The notes: generated from the sequence alone by a model not told the origin. A stretch of 64,000 nt of DNA from Mansonella perstans (GCA_037074765.1 JBAMDO010000141.1:1-64000); one strand, 5' to 3'. Shown: positions 1 through 13,700, numbered from the stretch's first letter. Numbers and translations are program-made.

Positions 1-584
1 TTAAAATTAAGGCTTTGAAAATAATTGAAAAATGCTGAAATTAGCAAGAGTGAACTGAAGTTAATTACGAGCTGGATAAAAATGAAAGAATATTTTAATA
101 TTCCATTGGAGAGAGATCTATCAAATCGCTCTGACATATTAAACTAAGTGCATAAATAAATCAATAATTGTGGTTATATTCTGGAATCAGTTTTGACGAT
201 AAATTGATTCATGAAGGATTAATAGGCCTCACTGATTAAGCTATCTATTTTTTCATTTTGCAATTTTATCTATCATTTCACTAGCATTAATGTCGCATAA
301 GTTTCGCTGCTTTGTTTTGAGTGAACTTTAGTGCGAAAATGATTGAAATCATCTTTTGCAAGAGCTTTGGCTGTTTTATTGCTTTTACTGCTTTGTTAGA
401 TGAAAGCTAAAAAGTCAAAAGTAAAAGGTCAAATGTCTCAAGTGATTCGAGTTATGTTGCCGTTGTTGATGCAAGCAGAATTTATAACTGCTGTGGAAAT
501 TACTATTTTATCGATGTTGTTTCATTCGGCATCTCTCTTAGTTTTCTTGCTATTATGAATGGAAAGACTGAAAGAGCCACTTAC
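1..584. other. downstream side of the hyaluronidase gene, no exon resolved
   Basis: Later hyaluronidase exons would be expected here on the minus strand. A possible acceptor (TTTCCACAG on the minus strand near 497) is followed by a stop in the phase required, so I did not call an exon. Nothing else is recognisable. Confidence 0.4.
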
Positions 585-791
585 TTGAGGAATGCCGCCA
601 TTAACATCTGATGTTATATTAGACTCATTTTTAAAGTATGGATATAAGCCGAAATGTTCTTCGTACAAAAGAGTGATAACTTCGCCACGAAATGTGTGGT
701 TCTTATCATTCACGAGCATACTGTAGTTTTCTGGCAGTCCCGTTTTCCACTTAGTTTTTGCGCATGCTTCACTTGGGACATTCCAAACAAC
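585..791 (-). CDS. hyaluronidase (GH56) internal exon, partial gene
   Basis: This is a 69-codon exon of a glycoside hydrolase family 56 enzyme, which cleaves hyaluronan or chondroitin outside the cell or in lysosomes. Read on the minus strand, it starts after a TTAG acceptor with VVWNVPSEAC and continues through FRGEVITLLYEE and GLYPYF to NGGIPQ, followed by a GTAAGT donor. The WNVPS, LGLYPY-like and NGGIPQ motifs occur in this order and spacing in the N-terminal part of hyaluronidases. The exon is phase 0 at both ends. The catalytic DxE region would lie further downstream on the minus strand, towards or beyond position 1, and I could not find it with confidence. The signal-peptide exon should lie above position 800 and was not located. 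The exon has no internal stop. It may be part of a live gene cut by the window edge or an isolated remnant. Confidence 0.82.
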
Positions 792-2270
792 CTAATTCAT
801 ACGAAATTCAATATTTGAAGATATGAACAACTGAACACTCAATTAAATCGAAAACAGATTTTTTATATTTTTACAGCAGTAATTTTTATATATTAGGCTT
901 TTTCTTTCAATAATTTATATATTGGGTAAAAATGAAGAAAGAGAAAGAAAATCTGATGATTTTCATGACAGCTGATTGCTTCAAGAAAAAATAATTTTTA
1001 AGTGATATTCCAGCAAAACTAGCTAGCAACTGCAATAATTTTTGGAAGTAAGCGTTACAACAGTATCGGATAATTTTATTAAAATCATTTATTTATTTGT
1101 TGCAAAAATAACGGACATCAATCCTTTTCCTTGAGGGATATTAATTACAATTAGCCAGACAATAGTTGAAAGCTGGGAAAATGACCAGATCATTTGTCGA
1201 AGCACTCTGAAGTTAGATAAAAACCATTCGCCTTGTCCTTTCAAAGTTAAATCCATTCAACGTCTTATAGTCAAATATGAAGTTCAAATATCAAAGATTA
1301 ACTAATGTTGCTAAAAAAAAATACCCAACTTGCAGATCGGACATGATGTCTTGCTTTCAACGTGGTATAGTCGTAAACAAAAATAAGCAAAGGTTAAGCA
1401 TAAATTCCATGTGTTCATTAGCAATGAAAAGTTCGGATTGAAGGCATAACAAAGATTCGCTTCATGAAATTGAATGTTTATATCCTAAGCCTTGGCCTAT
1501 CCCAAGCTTAAAACAAGCCTAGACCTAAGCATAAGCCTTAGCATAAACTATGTGAACATTAGCAATCGAAACTATCATTACTTCCAAGAGCTTTTTTTTT
1601 TTACTACTAATTTCCTTGGATTTTGAAAAAATTAATCGAAATTTAGCCCAATCACATTTGCTTTACTTTCTTAAAACTTTACTTTGATTTACTTTCTTAG
1701 AACAAAATTCGAATAAATTTAAACGCAAAAAAAGTTTGGAATTTATTAAAACGAAATTTAAAATCTAAATTTCAAGTAAGATTTAATCCTATCATAATAC
1801 TACCATAATATAGCCAAAACTATAATCAGTTACAGAGAAATAAAGCCTTAACCCATCAACTTCGTGAATGTTAATGCTACGAAGAGAAGCAGTTAAGCCA
1901 ACAGTAACACCAAAAATCTGATTTCAAATTTTCATTGCAAAAGCACTTTTTATTTATTTTTACAGCAATATGTATTACTTATCCCATCGAAAACGATTAG
2001 AATTATACCGCTTTAACGAATTTGAATCAAATTTCTGATAATTTAGAGAATTTAATGAAAAGAAAAGCTTCTATGTACTCATAATCATACGAGAATGATG
2101 AAGTTGGTTTAATTACTCGTCGGTTTAATTATCCAGCTTGAGCTGCTGTAGCTTGAAGTAAAATTTTGAAACGTTCTGCAAATTTGTGGGACAACAGGTC
2201 GATGCAGTGAGGGGATTTTAATGCATACATTACTGTTTTACCTTGTCTACGACTATACCATGTTGAAAAC
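792..2270. other. non-coding, AT-rich, with a short inverted repeat
   Basis: No exon could be supported. A sequence near 1353-1383 (TTTCAACGTGGTATAGTCGT) recurs in inverted form near 2243-2272, with a few mismatches. The two copies bracket about 0.9 kb and the second abuts the 1.4-kb direct repeat. This could be the ends of an old non-autonomous element. Confidence 0.4.
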
Positions 2271-3677
2271 AAACCCATCTTGCTGGTGGCACACCTTGTA
2301 TAAAAAAACATTTCTATTTTAAAAATTTCTATTACTGAAAAATTCGAACTTGAATAATTCAAATTACTCAAGAATTAATAAAATTACGCAAATTACTCAA
2401 ATTGGAATTATTCGAATTTTTTTTGCTTTTGATATTTTCGTTTCTTATTTCTTCTGCATTAAAAGCAAATGAAAGCATTGAAACTTCGAAACATACCAAC
2501 CAGAGCTTTTTTTGTATGTGAACTTACCTTCTTCTACTTTCTTTCACCGGTGAAAAAATTTTTGCCTCATAAAGTGCAATTTCGAGTACTACCAAAAGAC
2601 TTTATTTAACATCAACAAATACGCAGCAAAACAATTTGCTAAACTGATTAACCAAGTGGTGAGTTAACCGTACTTCGATTATATTGAGAACAAATTGTCG
2701 CATGGATTACAATATGGAAAAATAAGCAGCATGTAAGAACTTTGCAAGGTTTGCAAGAAGAATTTACATAAAAGATTTATTTTTTACACGTAGAGGAAAA
2801 TGGAAATTACATTGTCAGATGTACAGCTTTCCCAACATCAAGTAAAGAAAATTTTGATGATTAAATATCATCACTATGGAAAAATGTTTTGCAATTTTTC
2901 ATTTTATGATGAATTTTTTGCATGGAAAATACTTTTTATGACAAATACTTTAAATGCTTTAACATGTTGAAATCCTTTTCATGACATATGCTGAGTGTAG
3001 TGAAGAAAAAATCGACTTAAATAACAACTGTATATTATTTTCGTTTCTCTCACAAAAATTTACCCATTTTGATTGCAATCATTTAATTGAGTAATTTCTT
3101 TAAAAAGAAATTTATTTGGCCCATTCTAAAAATTAATCTATATTTTACATTTGATGTAGATCTGCTTAAAAAATATATGCCAATTGTTGACAAATGTTGA
3201 CATACGGTGACACAAGTTTTATTCGATCAAACATTGCATGCATAAGTTCTTCTTCCTTCATATATAATATAAATAATCATTTTCTTTAAATGGTTATTTG
3301 CTAAATTTTATTACTAAAAATTAGCTATAAATACAATTTTTTGTATATTTCCTAAATTCATTGATTTTTCGTAACGTTCACGAAGCAATATTTTTTACTT
3401 ACGTTATGTAACCAACGACTTATTCCTTTTCCGCTTTTTCAAATAATCTTTCATATGAACAAGAATAATTAAACAAAGTGTGCAAATTGCAAGTATAAAG
3501 CAATATTTTACATCTGATACGAAAATAATAATTACTACATCCTTTCTGCTATCTTCATTAAATTACTACATTTAAACAATAAGGATATATGTTGCCAAAA
3601 AAGAATCATTTTTTACTAAATTTTTCTCTTTTTCATTTTATCTCTTGTTATCAACATTATCAACACATATCTTTCTG
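2271..3677 (+). repeat. 1.4-kb direct repeat, copy 1
   Basis: The block runs from AAACCCATCTTGCTGG to ACACATATCTTTCTG and recurs in the same orientation at 4465-5925. Apart from small indels and scattered substitutions the copies match along their whole length. The block is non-coding and very AT-rich. The 80-codon minus-strand reading frame that runs through its left edge (2129-2371) does not resemble a known protein and I treat it as chance. Confidence 0.9.
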
Positions 3678-4464
3678 AAATGTAATATCAAGCAAAATAT
3701 TTTGAGAAAAATCGTTGTAGGAAAAAATTATTGTGATAATTTTTAATAAAGCAAGTTATACATGCGAAAAAAATATTCTGTGATTAGTCAACTCAAACAT
3801 AATGATTATGTCATGAAATTCACAGTATTTTATAATTTTTATAGAATAATTTTTCGAAATTTTAAATTCAAAGCGATAAAATTAAATGAAATATTAAATG
3901 TATTTAGAAAAAATATTGAAAAATGAAAAAAAGCAAAACAAAAATCAAGTAGTTATATACTTTGAAATATAAACTTAACTAATCTCATACTTTTGCTTTT
4001 TTTTAATAGTCAGTGTTTTTTTATTTCAATGATCAAATTTGTAACTTCATCAAGCTTGCTTTCTCATCCATGGATAAAAAAAATGAAAAAAGTTCGTAGA
4101 AGTTTTTCATGTATGTGCGTATGATATCGGTTCTGTTGTTTTGGCTTGATTTTAATTAGACCAAAAAGGCTATATTTCCGTACACTTTGTATATTTTCGT
4201 ATATCATTATCTTTTTTGTTGCAAATTATTACAGCATTTTTTAAATGTCACAATTCACTGTAACAAAATGTTGCATAAAATTTATCGATAATAACACCCT
4301 TTATAAATTGTTGAAAATTTTCGCATAATTAGATGAAAAACAGAGCAAAAAAAAATTGAATTAAATGAAATTGAAATTAAAGTGGAAATAAATTCTCAAA
4401 TAACAAATGAATGCAAAAGTAAAATGAAAAAATGTTGCAAAAATGATTTACTTTTAGCGGCTAG
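3678..4464. other. unique spacer between the direct repeats
   Basis: About 790 bases of A- and T-rich sequence with many short A and T runs. No gene or motif is supported. Confidence 0.5.
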
Positions 4465-5925
4465 CAAACCCATCTTGCTGGCTACACACCTTGTGTAAAA
4501 AAACGTTTCTATTTTTAAAAGTTTCTATTACTGAAAAATTCGAACTTGAGTAATTCAAATTACTCAAAAATTAATAAAATTACGCAAATTACTCAAATTG
4601 GAATTATTCGAATTTTTTTCTTTTGATATTTTCGTTTCTTATTTCTTCTTCATTAAAAGCAAATGGAAAGAACAAAGAAGTTAAAAAGAAGCATTGAAAC
4701 TTTGAAACGTTGAAACATTGAAACATACCAACCAGAGCCTTTCTTGTATGTAAACTTATTTTCTGCTATTTTCTCTCATTGCTGAAAAAATTCTTGATCT
4801 CATAAGATGCAATTTCGAGTACTACCAAAAAACGTTATTTAATATCAACAAATACGTAGCAAAACAATTTGCTAAACTTACTAACCAAGTGGTGAGTTAA
4901 CCGTACTTTGATTATATTGAAAACAAATTGCCGCATGGATTATAATATGGAAAAATAAATAAGAACTTTGCAAGGTTTGCACGAAGAATTTACATAAAAG
5001 ATTGATATTTTACACGTAGAAAAAAATATGCATGGAAATTACATTGTCGATGTACAGCTTTCCCAACATTAAGTAAAGAAAATTTTGATGATTAAATATC
5101 ATCACTTGGGAAAATGTTTTGCAAATTTTTCATTTTGTGATGAATTCTTTGTATGGAAAATACTTTTTATGACAAATACTTTAAATGCTTTAACATGTTG
5201 AAATCCTTTTCATGACATATGCTGAGTGTAGTGAAGAAAAAATCGACTTAAATAACAACTGTATATTATTTCCGTTTCTCTCACAAAAATTTACCCATTT
5301 TGATTACAATCATTTAATTGAGTAATTTCTTTAAAAAGAAATTTATTTGGTCCATTCTAAAAATTAATCTATACTTTACATTTGATGTAGATCTGCTTAA
5401 AAAATATATGCCAATCGTTGATAAATGTTGACATACGGTGACACAAGTTTTATTCGATCAAACATTGCATGCATCAAACATTGCATGCATAAGTTCTTTT
5501 TTCTTCATATATAATATAAATAATCATTTTCTTTAAATGGTTATTTGCTAAATTTTATTACTAAAAATTAGCTATAAATACAACTTTTTGTATATTTCCT
5601 AAATTCATTGATTTTTCGTAACGTTCACGAAGCAGTATTTTTTACTTATGTTATGTAACCAACGACTTATTCCTTTTCCGCTTTTTCAAATAATCTTTCA
5701 TATGAACAAGAATAATTAAACAAAGTGTGCAAATTGCAAGTATAAAGCAATATTTTACATCTGATACGAAATATAATAATTACTACATTCTTTCTGCTAT
5801 CTTCATTAAATTACTACATTTAAACAATAAGGATATATGTTGCCAAAAAAGAATCATTTTTTACAAAATTTTCCTATTTTTCATTTTATCTCTTGTTATC
5901 AACATTATCAACACATATCTTTCTG
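4465..5925 (+). repeat. 1.4-kb direct repeat, copy 2
   Basis: Second copy of the block at 2271-3677. It has small insertions relative to copy 1, including a 16-base tandem duplication (CAAACATTGCATGCAT twice) at about 5459-5490. No coding potential is evident. Its right end lies about 400 bases upstream of the Kunitz gene, so it may overlap that gene's promoter region. Confidence 0.9.
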
Positions 5926-6319
5926 TTTAAATGATGATGAGAATTTTTGCTTAATTTCTTCGTTCAAAAAAATAAGAGCACATTTGTTAAAATTTAATGA
6001 GAATTTTTACTTAAAATTAGTTTCAAATTGATTTATTACAATATTACAATGAAATGATATACAATTATCAAAAATATTTATCAGGAATACTTCCACATTT
6101 GTTCAAATTAAACATTGATCAAATTTCATTAGTTATTTCAGAAAAAACTTTTCCATTATAGTTAGAATACTATTGAGAGAGATTAAATTTCATTTAAGAA
6201 CACTTCTAAATTGCTCCTACTTCTGTGTGCATTTCTATAATTGTATCGGTGAAGTTTTTTTAATTTTATGAAGCATTCACAAGATGTTTTTTTTTCAGGA
6301 TCGATACATCTTCGTTACA

Positions 6320-7411
6320 ATGAACATGTTAGGACGTGCGGAACATATGACTACGCTATTTAGCTTTTTGCTCGTATTGATCTGGGCAAGAGGCAGTAAT
6401 TGGTAATTCGTTTGTAAATTTTAATTATGTAAGTTTGCAGAGATGTCACTGAAGTGTATTTATATGTCATTTTTTTTCACAGAAGTAAACGTACTTTGCA
6501 TATTTGAAAAAGGGGAAAATTGCAAGAATTTCAAAGAAAGTGATTTTGTTCATATTTCCCAAAAGTTAAGATATTTAAATGTTTCAAATTAATTATTTAA
6601 AGCCAAGTGATTTAATTGATGATGCTCTCAGGTTTAATTATGTATATTATGATATAATTTGGTAGGAAGCTCAAATGCATAAATTTATCTGTTCTAAAAG
6701 ATGTAGCATTAATTGTGATATTTATTTTTGCAGTGGTGCAATCAACTGCAAGCTAGAAGAAGATCCTGGGTATAGTTGCAAAAATGATACGGAATCACAA
6801 ATTGTAGTAAATAATTTTTTTGTTTTTTTCTAATGACGCTTTTTTTGGTTTTGAGAAGCAATTTAGGATTCTAAAATTTATTTATGGACTTTTGAAAAAT
6901 ATCTCTGGAGTGAAATAAAGGATCATAAACAAGTCATTATGATAAATGATAAAGTAAGCAGAAAAATTGCAGTTTCATTATGATGATGAAACACAAACAT
7001 GCCTATCATTTACATACAATGGTTGCGGTGGCAATGAAAATCGCTTTCCAGATATTGAAGAATGCATAATGAATTGCAACTCAAGTGAGTTTTTTTTTTT
7101 AAAATTTTAATTTTCAAAAAAAAAATTTCAATGTTTGCTGTTTTATTTATCACTATTTAGACCCATTAAATACATGCGTAATTATATATATGTATATAAT
7201 TAGCCTAACTAACGATAAATCTATATATATGGTTTTTCTTCTAATTATGTTCTTAATAAGAAATAAATCTGCTGCAGGAATTCCTTTGGAAAATCCTTTA
7301 CGTCCGCAAAGAAATTTAACGGAGCTCGATGATGAAAAGTCCAGTGTAGCATTGGTGGGAAAAAGTTACGACGATGACTCCTCTCCCGAGGATTGGGAAC
7401 TTCTTGTTTAA
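6320..7411 (+). CDS. secreted single Kunitz-domain protease inhibitor
   Basis: Four exons (6320-6402, 6734-6803, 6973-7084, 7278-7411) join in phase to give 132 residues. Residues 1 to about 25 form a signal peptide (TTLFSFLLVLIW core). Residues about 28-79 are a Kunitz/BPTI domain. It shows the usual second half: FHYD, then Cys, seven residues, GCGGNENRF, and a final EC-x3-C. The predicted P1 position after the second domain cysteine is Lys, which in this family usually means trypsin-like targets. A hydrophilic, acidic tail of about 45 residues follows and ends in EDWELLV. The first intercysteine loop is one residue longer than usual, and an additional cysteine lies just after the signal peptide, making seven in the mature chain. 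Such proteins in parasitic worms often block host or endogenous serine proteases; that role here is inference. The first ATG after the TTTTCAG acceptor near 6299 was chosen because it opens the signal peptide. Confidence 0.9.
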
Positions 7412-10400
7412 GAAGAAACATTTGCCTTTTGTTGTTGTGACTGATAAGCTTTTACAATTAAAAATTTGTTTTCATATATCAGAAATTAGCTGAAGGCTTA
7501 TCTGAAAGCGTAGAAGCTTAGCAAAGGAATTAATTATTTATATTAAGGTAGTATGGATGATATAACAAAAATAATTCTAATCTTATTCTACGCAGCGCAT
7601 GAAATAAAGAAATATTATGGATTGTTTCCCTCATTTTTTCTTGTCTCATTAATTACTCTCACTTTTTTTTGTCTCGTTGAGAATTAATATAGCCTAAGCT
7701 GAGGTATTGTTTCGGCGAATTTTTATAATTCTTTTTTTTCTCTTACGGTAGAGGATGGCAATTTCACATGATTATTCATTCCGAGATTTGACGTGCCCAG
7801 CATAACTGCAGATGAAGACTTTTGGATGCTCTATACCCTTTACTATTTTATGGTTCATCTTCTTATCGATCGTAGCATCCAAGAAAATGATGTTTGTCGG
7901 ATAGCTGAACTGCTGGACTGACTTTAAGTTTTAAATCATCTATGGCAACGTTGAGGAGATAGTGCTGTAATGGAAACTATTTTGTTTGTAGGGGAAATCC
8001 TAGATCACTGCGGCGAATAATTCGCCCAACAGAAGAATACGATATGATTTAAAAAGTTATAGCAGTACGAATAATTTAACTGCGTCTTTGGAAAATTCGA
8101 TATTGCCAACTGCTCCAAAGATAAAACTGGATTTTTGAATTTAATTTGTTGTTAAATTTTGATGTTTTTAATGAAATTATTCAACATACCTGACTTGTTA
8201 ATTTCTTGCATTTATTGCAGTAATGATTCAGTTTCCGATCATACCCGAAAAGCCAACGAATGGCTGACTATCGGATTACGAATATCGGATTCTTGCCCAC
8301 ATTAAATAGAATACCGTCACAGTACTTCATAGTATCGGTCTGGTTATCAACCATTCAAAAAGTTAATTTTGTGCATCAATATTGATGTTCATGGTCATCT
8401 CTGAAACGGAATTGATTGAAGCGAAGTAAAAACACACACGGATCGGTAAATCTTTTTTTTAGACTTGAACTCCTAACCAGACCGATACTATGAAGTACTT
8501 TTTTAGGCTTGAACTCCAACATGATATATTGTTGCCTGTTGAGCCATCAAGATGTGATGCTTTGTTGTTAGATTCGAGTAAACTGAACAAAGTATTATTG
8601 TATGTTGATCAATAGTACCTTCATCCAATTAAGACTATCACTACCATAACTCTCTTATCTGACTCTTCAATCAAATTCAATTATGTGCTAGCGAAAGTTT
8701 TTTCATAGAAAAACAGATCGACAACGATATCCAAATCGTAACACTGCAAATAAGGTAACAAACCAAAAGTTCCAACTGTGTTACAATACTTGTTCATTTT
8801 TTCGAGCAAATTTTAAAATAGCTTTTCAAATTGAATTTAATTGCTTTTTCTGCTCAATTCAAACTAAACAATACAGTGATGGGAACATCGCTCATAATTT
8901 TTGACCATATTTTCGTCACACCTCGTTTAAAAGTTGCTGTGATTCCAATTGTTTATGATAAAGTTTTCAAGCAACGCATAAATTTTATCAATACTGCTTG
9001 ACTTAAAATTCGTTATATCTTCTGCTCCTTTCATTACTAAAATTTCTTCAACAAATAATAAATCTTTTTTTGTTCATTGAACACTTCCATATGCTTTCGT
9101 AAAATATTAAAAATGAAATACTCATGCTGGCATTCGCTCTGTTTTGAACTATGTTTGATCAGACCTGTAAAAACTTGATAAGTTCTCGATTCTAAATATA
9201 AGACAAAAACTGGAGGAAATGATGGAAAATCTTGGCACTTGTTGATCTGTCCAAAAAAACATTGGTCTTAATCTAAATCAAAAATATACTATTATCATGT
9301 TGATAAGCATGTTTCCTGAAGATAGCTTCCATTTGATAGGTGAATTCTGAATAACTAATCATTAGGAAAATCTTGATGAGAAATTCCCTATTTCTCAATT
9401 GTGAATTTTTAGGTATAATAATCAAATCAAGACATACAATAAATAGCAAATGAGTAAAGTATACATTTCTACCAGAAGACTATGACCGATTTTCTGTTGC
9501 GATTGTCATTCTGACAAATTAATAAATTAGTTTTCATGACGGATGCAGATTATCTCGCTTATTAGACAATATAGATTCAAGTCAGATCAGGTGTTTGTCA
9601 GAAAATTCGAAATAATTTTTAGTATGAAAGTTATTTTTTTAATTTGAATATTTTCTGAACAAATTACTTCAATTTTAAAATAATCAATCATTTCGCAACT
9701 TTCATTTTCTAAATTACTAATTAGACTTATTTCCATACATTTGCATTAACACTTGAACATTAATATTTGCAATAACCTTTTACTCATTTGTTAGCTTAAT
9801 TTAATTATAATGTTAGTATTGTTGGGGCAAACAAATCTCGTTGTGATATTAATCGAATGTTTGCTTAAAAATCTCCCAAATGTAATAAATGTGCTTTTAT
9901 TCTCATAGAAAATTACTTAACTGAATATGCACATTAACCAGTTCATGTGTACATTCTTTCAGTCTGAGACTAATTTCTGTTCAATGACTCAAATGTGAAA
10001 CAAATTGTTTGTTGTAAATTTTTCCTATCTTACAACTAATATCTAATGTAAATCATTAATTGAATCATTAGTTGTACTTCTTGTACTAAAAAAATAAGGA
10101 CTAATGGAAGCAGTAAGAAATTTCCGACTTTCAGAAAAATTGGACTTGGATAATTCGTTACTGCACAGGAAAAATTTGACAAAATTCAAATGTTTTTTTT
10201 TTCAGTGAATTACTCTATGAATTAATTAACAGTGAAGATGGATAGCATTAATGAACAAATTGCCTAACAATGCAGCAATGATGTGAAGCAAAAATGGAAC
10301 ATGACGTGGATAACGTACGGTAGAGGGATAAAGGAATGGAAAACTCTGGCTGTTTCAGAAATGGAGAAGCTAAAAGACTGATTTTTGCCATACTAGCTTC

Positions 10401-10761
10401 AAGTGCAATAAAAAGTGCATGCTGAAAAAAATTAAAATTAAACGGAAGAATTATTGTAATTGATGATGATTGCTTCATAAAACAGAGTTTTCTTTATTCC
10501 GAAATTTCAATGCCACGCTTAGAATGCGCACTGCATCAAATACAGTAGCCAATATGTAAACAAAGTAGTGTTGTATTGTGACTGCAGTGATACCTTAGCA
10601 AATTTAAAATTTAAAAACGTGTTATAAAAAAATCTGCGAAAAATATCATCTAATTTGAAATCAATAAAAGCACATTATTATTTGAATTAATCATTCGTAA
10701 AAATGTTTTTCAAATTTCACACATAAAGCTTCAATTATTATCATTTAATTTTTTTTCCATT
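7412..10761. other. long intergenic region, no gene recognised
   Basis: About 3.3 kb between the Kunitz gene and the kinase, whose 3' ends face each other. The 7780-8110 stretch is less AT-rich and gives broken reading on the minus strand that might be an old transposable element, but I could not name it. A perfect 26-base inverted repeat lies at 8321-8346 and 8474-8499. The short frame at 10248-10478 on the minus strand is not protein-like. Confidence 0.5.
8321..8499. repeat. 26-base perfect inverted repeat (possible hairpin or small element)
   Basis: The 26 bases starting AGTACTTCATAGTATCGGTC at 8321-8346 are exactly complementary to 8474-8499. They are separated by 127 bases. Such an arrangement could form a stem-loop in RNA or be the termini of a short inverted-repeat element. 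Confidence 0.85.
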
Positions 10762-13700
10762 TTATTCAGCTACTGGCCCATCTTTTTGTTGTTGTTCTGA
10801 GCTTGTCTCTTCCTCCCAATCATATTGCTCGTCCATCATCACACTATGTTCTTCTCGCACCTGTATTCTACGATCGATCATGAGTTTCAAACTTAATTTC
10901 ATTCAGATAGTTTAGTTGTAAGGATGCTCTTACTTTTACTGTTACATTTCTGATAATTTAACTTACAAACAAAGCATTCGATTCAGTACCATAAAAAGTA
11001 CAACAAAACTTAGTCAAATCATTATATTAAGCAGTTAAGTCCAAAAAGTCCAAAAAGCCTTGGTATTGAAGCTTGGTACAGAGCCAATAATTGGCAGTAA
11101 GATAATTAATTTTTCAGAAGCAATAAAGGAAACCTGATCCAGAAGCTTGTATATATCGTTGTAACTAGGTTGATCTGCAAAATTCAAGCGATCAATAAGT
11201 GCCATAATAAAGTCATACTGTCTCGGACAGTTTGCTAGAAAATCTTTTCGTTCTTCTTTTCGCACTTTCAGTTTACTTTGATATGCAATATTACGATCTG
11301 AAATATCACAGTTTTGAATTTTTTTTTTTTTAAATCAGGTTTCCTCTCTTTCCCTTCACAGCCGTTCTACCTTTTTTGTCCTTCCCATAACTTTTCTTTA
11401 CTTTTTATTTTGCTTCCAAAATAATTTAAAGCTTTCCAAGAGTGACCAGTAAGTTTCATTAAAAACAGTGCATGGATTGAGTAAATATTAATAGCACAGT
11501 CTAAATCTAGAGACATCCTTCCTACACTTATCCTATCTCAATTTTATTTTGTTTCTCAATAAATCACTTCATTTATTCAGGAAATTATTCAGAAATAGAA
11601 ATCGTTGTTTATTTCGAAGGAAACTCTTTCCTCCCAAATTTTACCTTTCCGGTCAATTTACGGAAGCCAGGCTCAGCCGAGTACTACGTGATGTCTCCGA
11701 AAGCCAAAGCCACGAAAGCTAAACGCTACATGGTGTTTCCATTGTAAACATTTTTGTAAGCTTCCCTACCTTTTTTTTAAAAAATTCATTGAAGACTATT
11801 TTTATAATTGATCAATTATATCAATTATAAAAAAAATTCATTGAAGACTATTTTTTTTTTATAATTGATCAATTATATCAATTATAAAAAAATAATTATA
11901 AAAATAATTGATATAATTGATAGTAGTCACTTTTATAATCGCACAATTTCTTCAAGCAGATTTTTTCATTTCGCTACTTCCGTCCACGATGCTTATTATC
12001 CAGATTTAGCAAAAACTTTGAAATCTAGGGAGTGGTGTAGAAAAGTTCGTTCTAACCTGATCCTAGCCAATGAAATACAACTTCCAATACTTCATAGTTA
12101 TCAGGAATTGAATCAAGTAGAAATCTAACCAGTTAAATGTCGCCATGGCAAGGCACCGCAAGTAATTTCTACCAAACAATAAAACCAAGATTCCAGATCA
12201 TCCCGTCTTCCAAGGTCCTGTTTTTCATGCGCTCTCAATGAGCCATATCGTGTTGTACCACGCCAACCGATTTCACCTCTCGATTTCTGATGCTTTCCGT
12301 TCTGCAAACAAACTGTTTTTTTGATCAAGAATTTATCTTTTCTATGGAAAATAAGAATTAAAAGAAATATGGCTCAGAAAACAATCAAACAAAAAAGTCA
12401 CAGTCTTAAGAGCTTTAGCTGAGTTTATTGCTTAAGATTCATTGGAATAATTCGCAGCTAAGCATATTTATATGAAATCTAAACTCTAACTCTGTCACTT
12501 CCAAGAATGTGTTAGTTATGAGCAAAGTTCAACGTGACCAAATCATACTTTATCAAGATATTTTCGTGCCAATCCAAAATCGAATAAAAAAAATTTTTTA
12601 TGTTGCTTATTTATTTCCAACCCAATTGCATAATTTCCAGGTTTAATATCTCGTGAAAGAAATGCACAACTGGAGAAAACCAAAATTTTGGTTTTTGCAA
12701 GGAAACTTTCTTGCTTGCTTCTCTGGTTTTTGAAGTTTAGCTAATATCAGAAAATATACAGAATTTCAAAGCGGAAATGAAAAAATAAAATCCTTCAAAA
12801 CGCATTCAAGACTTCATTCCTTGATGATACCTTTGTTCTTTAGACGACAATATTAATTGCCTTACGACAGTAATAGTCTACGATTAAAAGATAAGAACTA
12901 AAGCCTATTAAATGAAACCATGAAGTTCGGTAAATTAGTTTTTAAAAATTATTTTTGAAAACTTGCATTGTAAAGAAAGTGTATCTAAAAGATTAAAATA
13001 TACTATCACATAACCATCTACCAGAGATATAGCCTTTATGCAGACTCATTTACCTGTGCAATTCTTCAATAGCCTTGCAAGTATGTATGCCGACACGAAC
13101 TGCAGAACTGATTGAGAAATGTCGGTCAGGTTGCTCATTACGTAATTTATATAAATCCTTACCTAGAAGTGTCACTACCATGAAGACAAAATCCGGTTTC
13201 ACTGCTCCCTGAAGATGTTAATTGTTATCAGAAAATTTGATTCAGAAAAATTTGCCTTCAGCTTCAGCGTTATTTTCATCAAGGCTTAAAATTCCATGAT
13301 TCTGTTTCAATGATCAATGTGTCTTATGTGAACAGAAAATCATTTCATCTAAAATATTTTTCGTTCATCTAATTAATTAATACATGGAAAAAGTCTTTCG
13401 AACGCACAGCTCTTTCTAAGAGAATGATCAGTTTTATCTAGTCCTACCAAAAACCACATTTCTTTTGCTGTCTTGAATAAATAAGAGAGAAAAAATAAAC
13501 ATAGGAAGAAGTAAACAAATAATAACTAAGTACTAAAATCAATTTTTCTTATTTTGATCTAAATTTAAATTCAAGAATTTAGAAACTAACATAATCATGC
13601 AGCTCACAGATATGTTCTGTTCCTCTTTTCAGCGCTGTTTTCAACACGGCAATTTCAATATGAAGCATTGAACTTCTATACTTCTCAGCTTTTAATGCAT

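Noticed and set aside
7780..8110. Possible retroelement reverse transcriptase on the minus strand
   Set aside because: A short stretch looked like a PLE or other RT motif, but the frame breaks repeatedly and no second motif was found.
12545..12669. Apparent frameshift before DFG in the kinase
   Set aside because: Recounting the A and T runs showed the exon is in frame: KKFFLFDFGLARKY.
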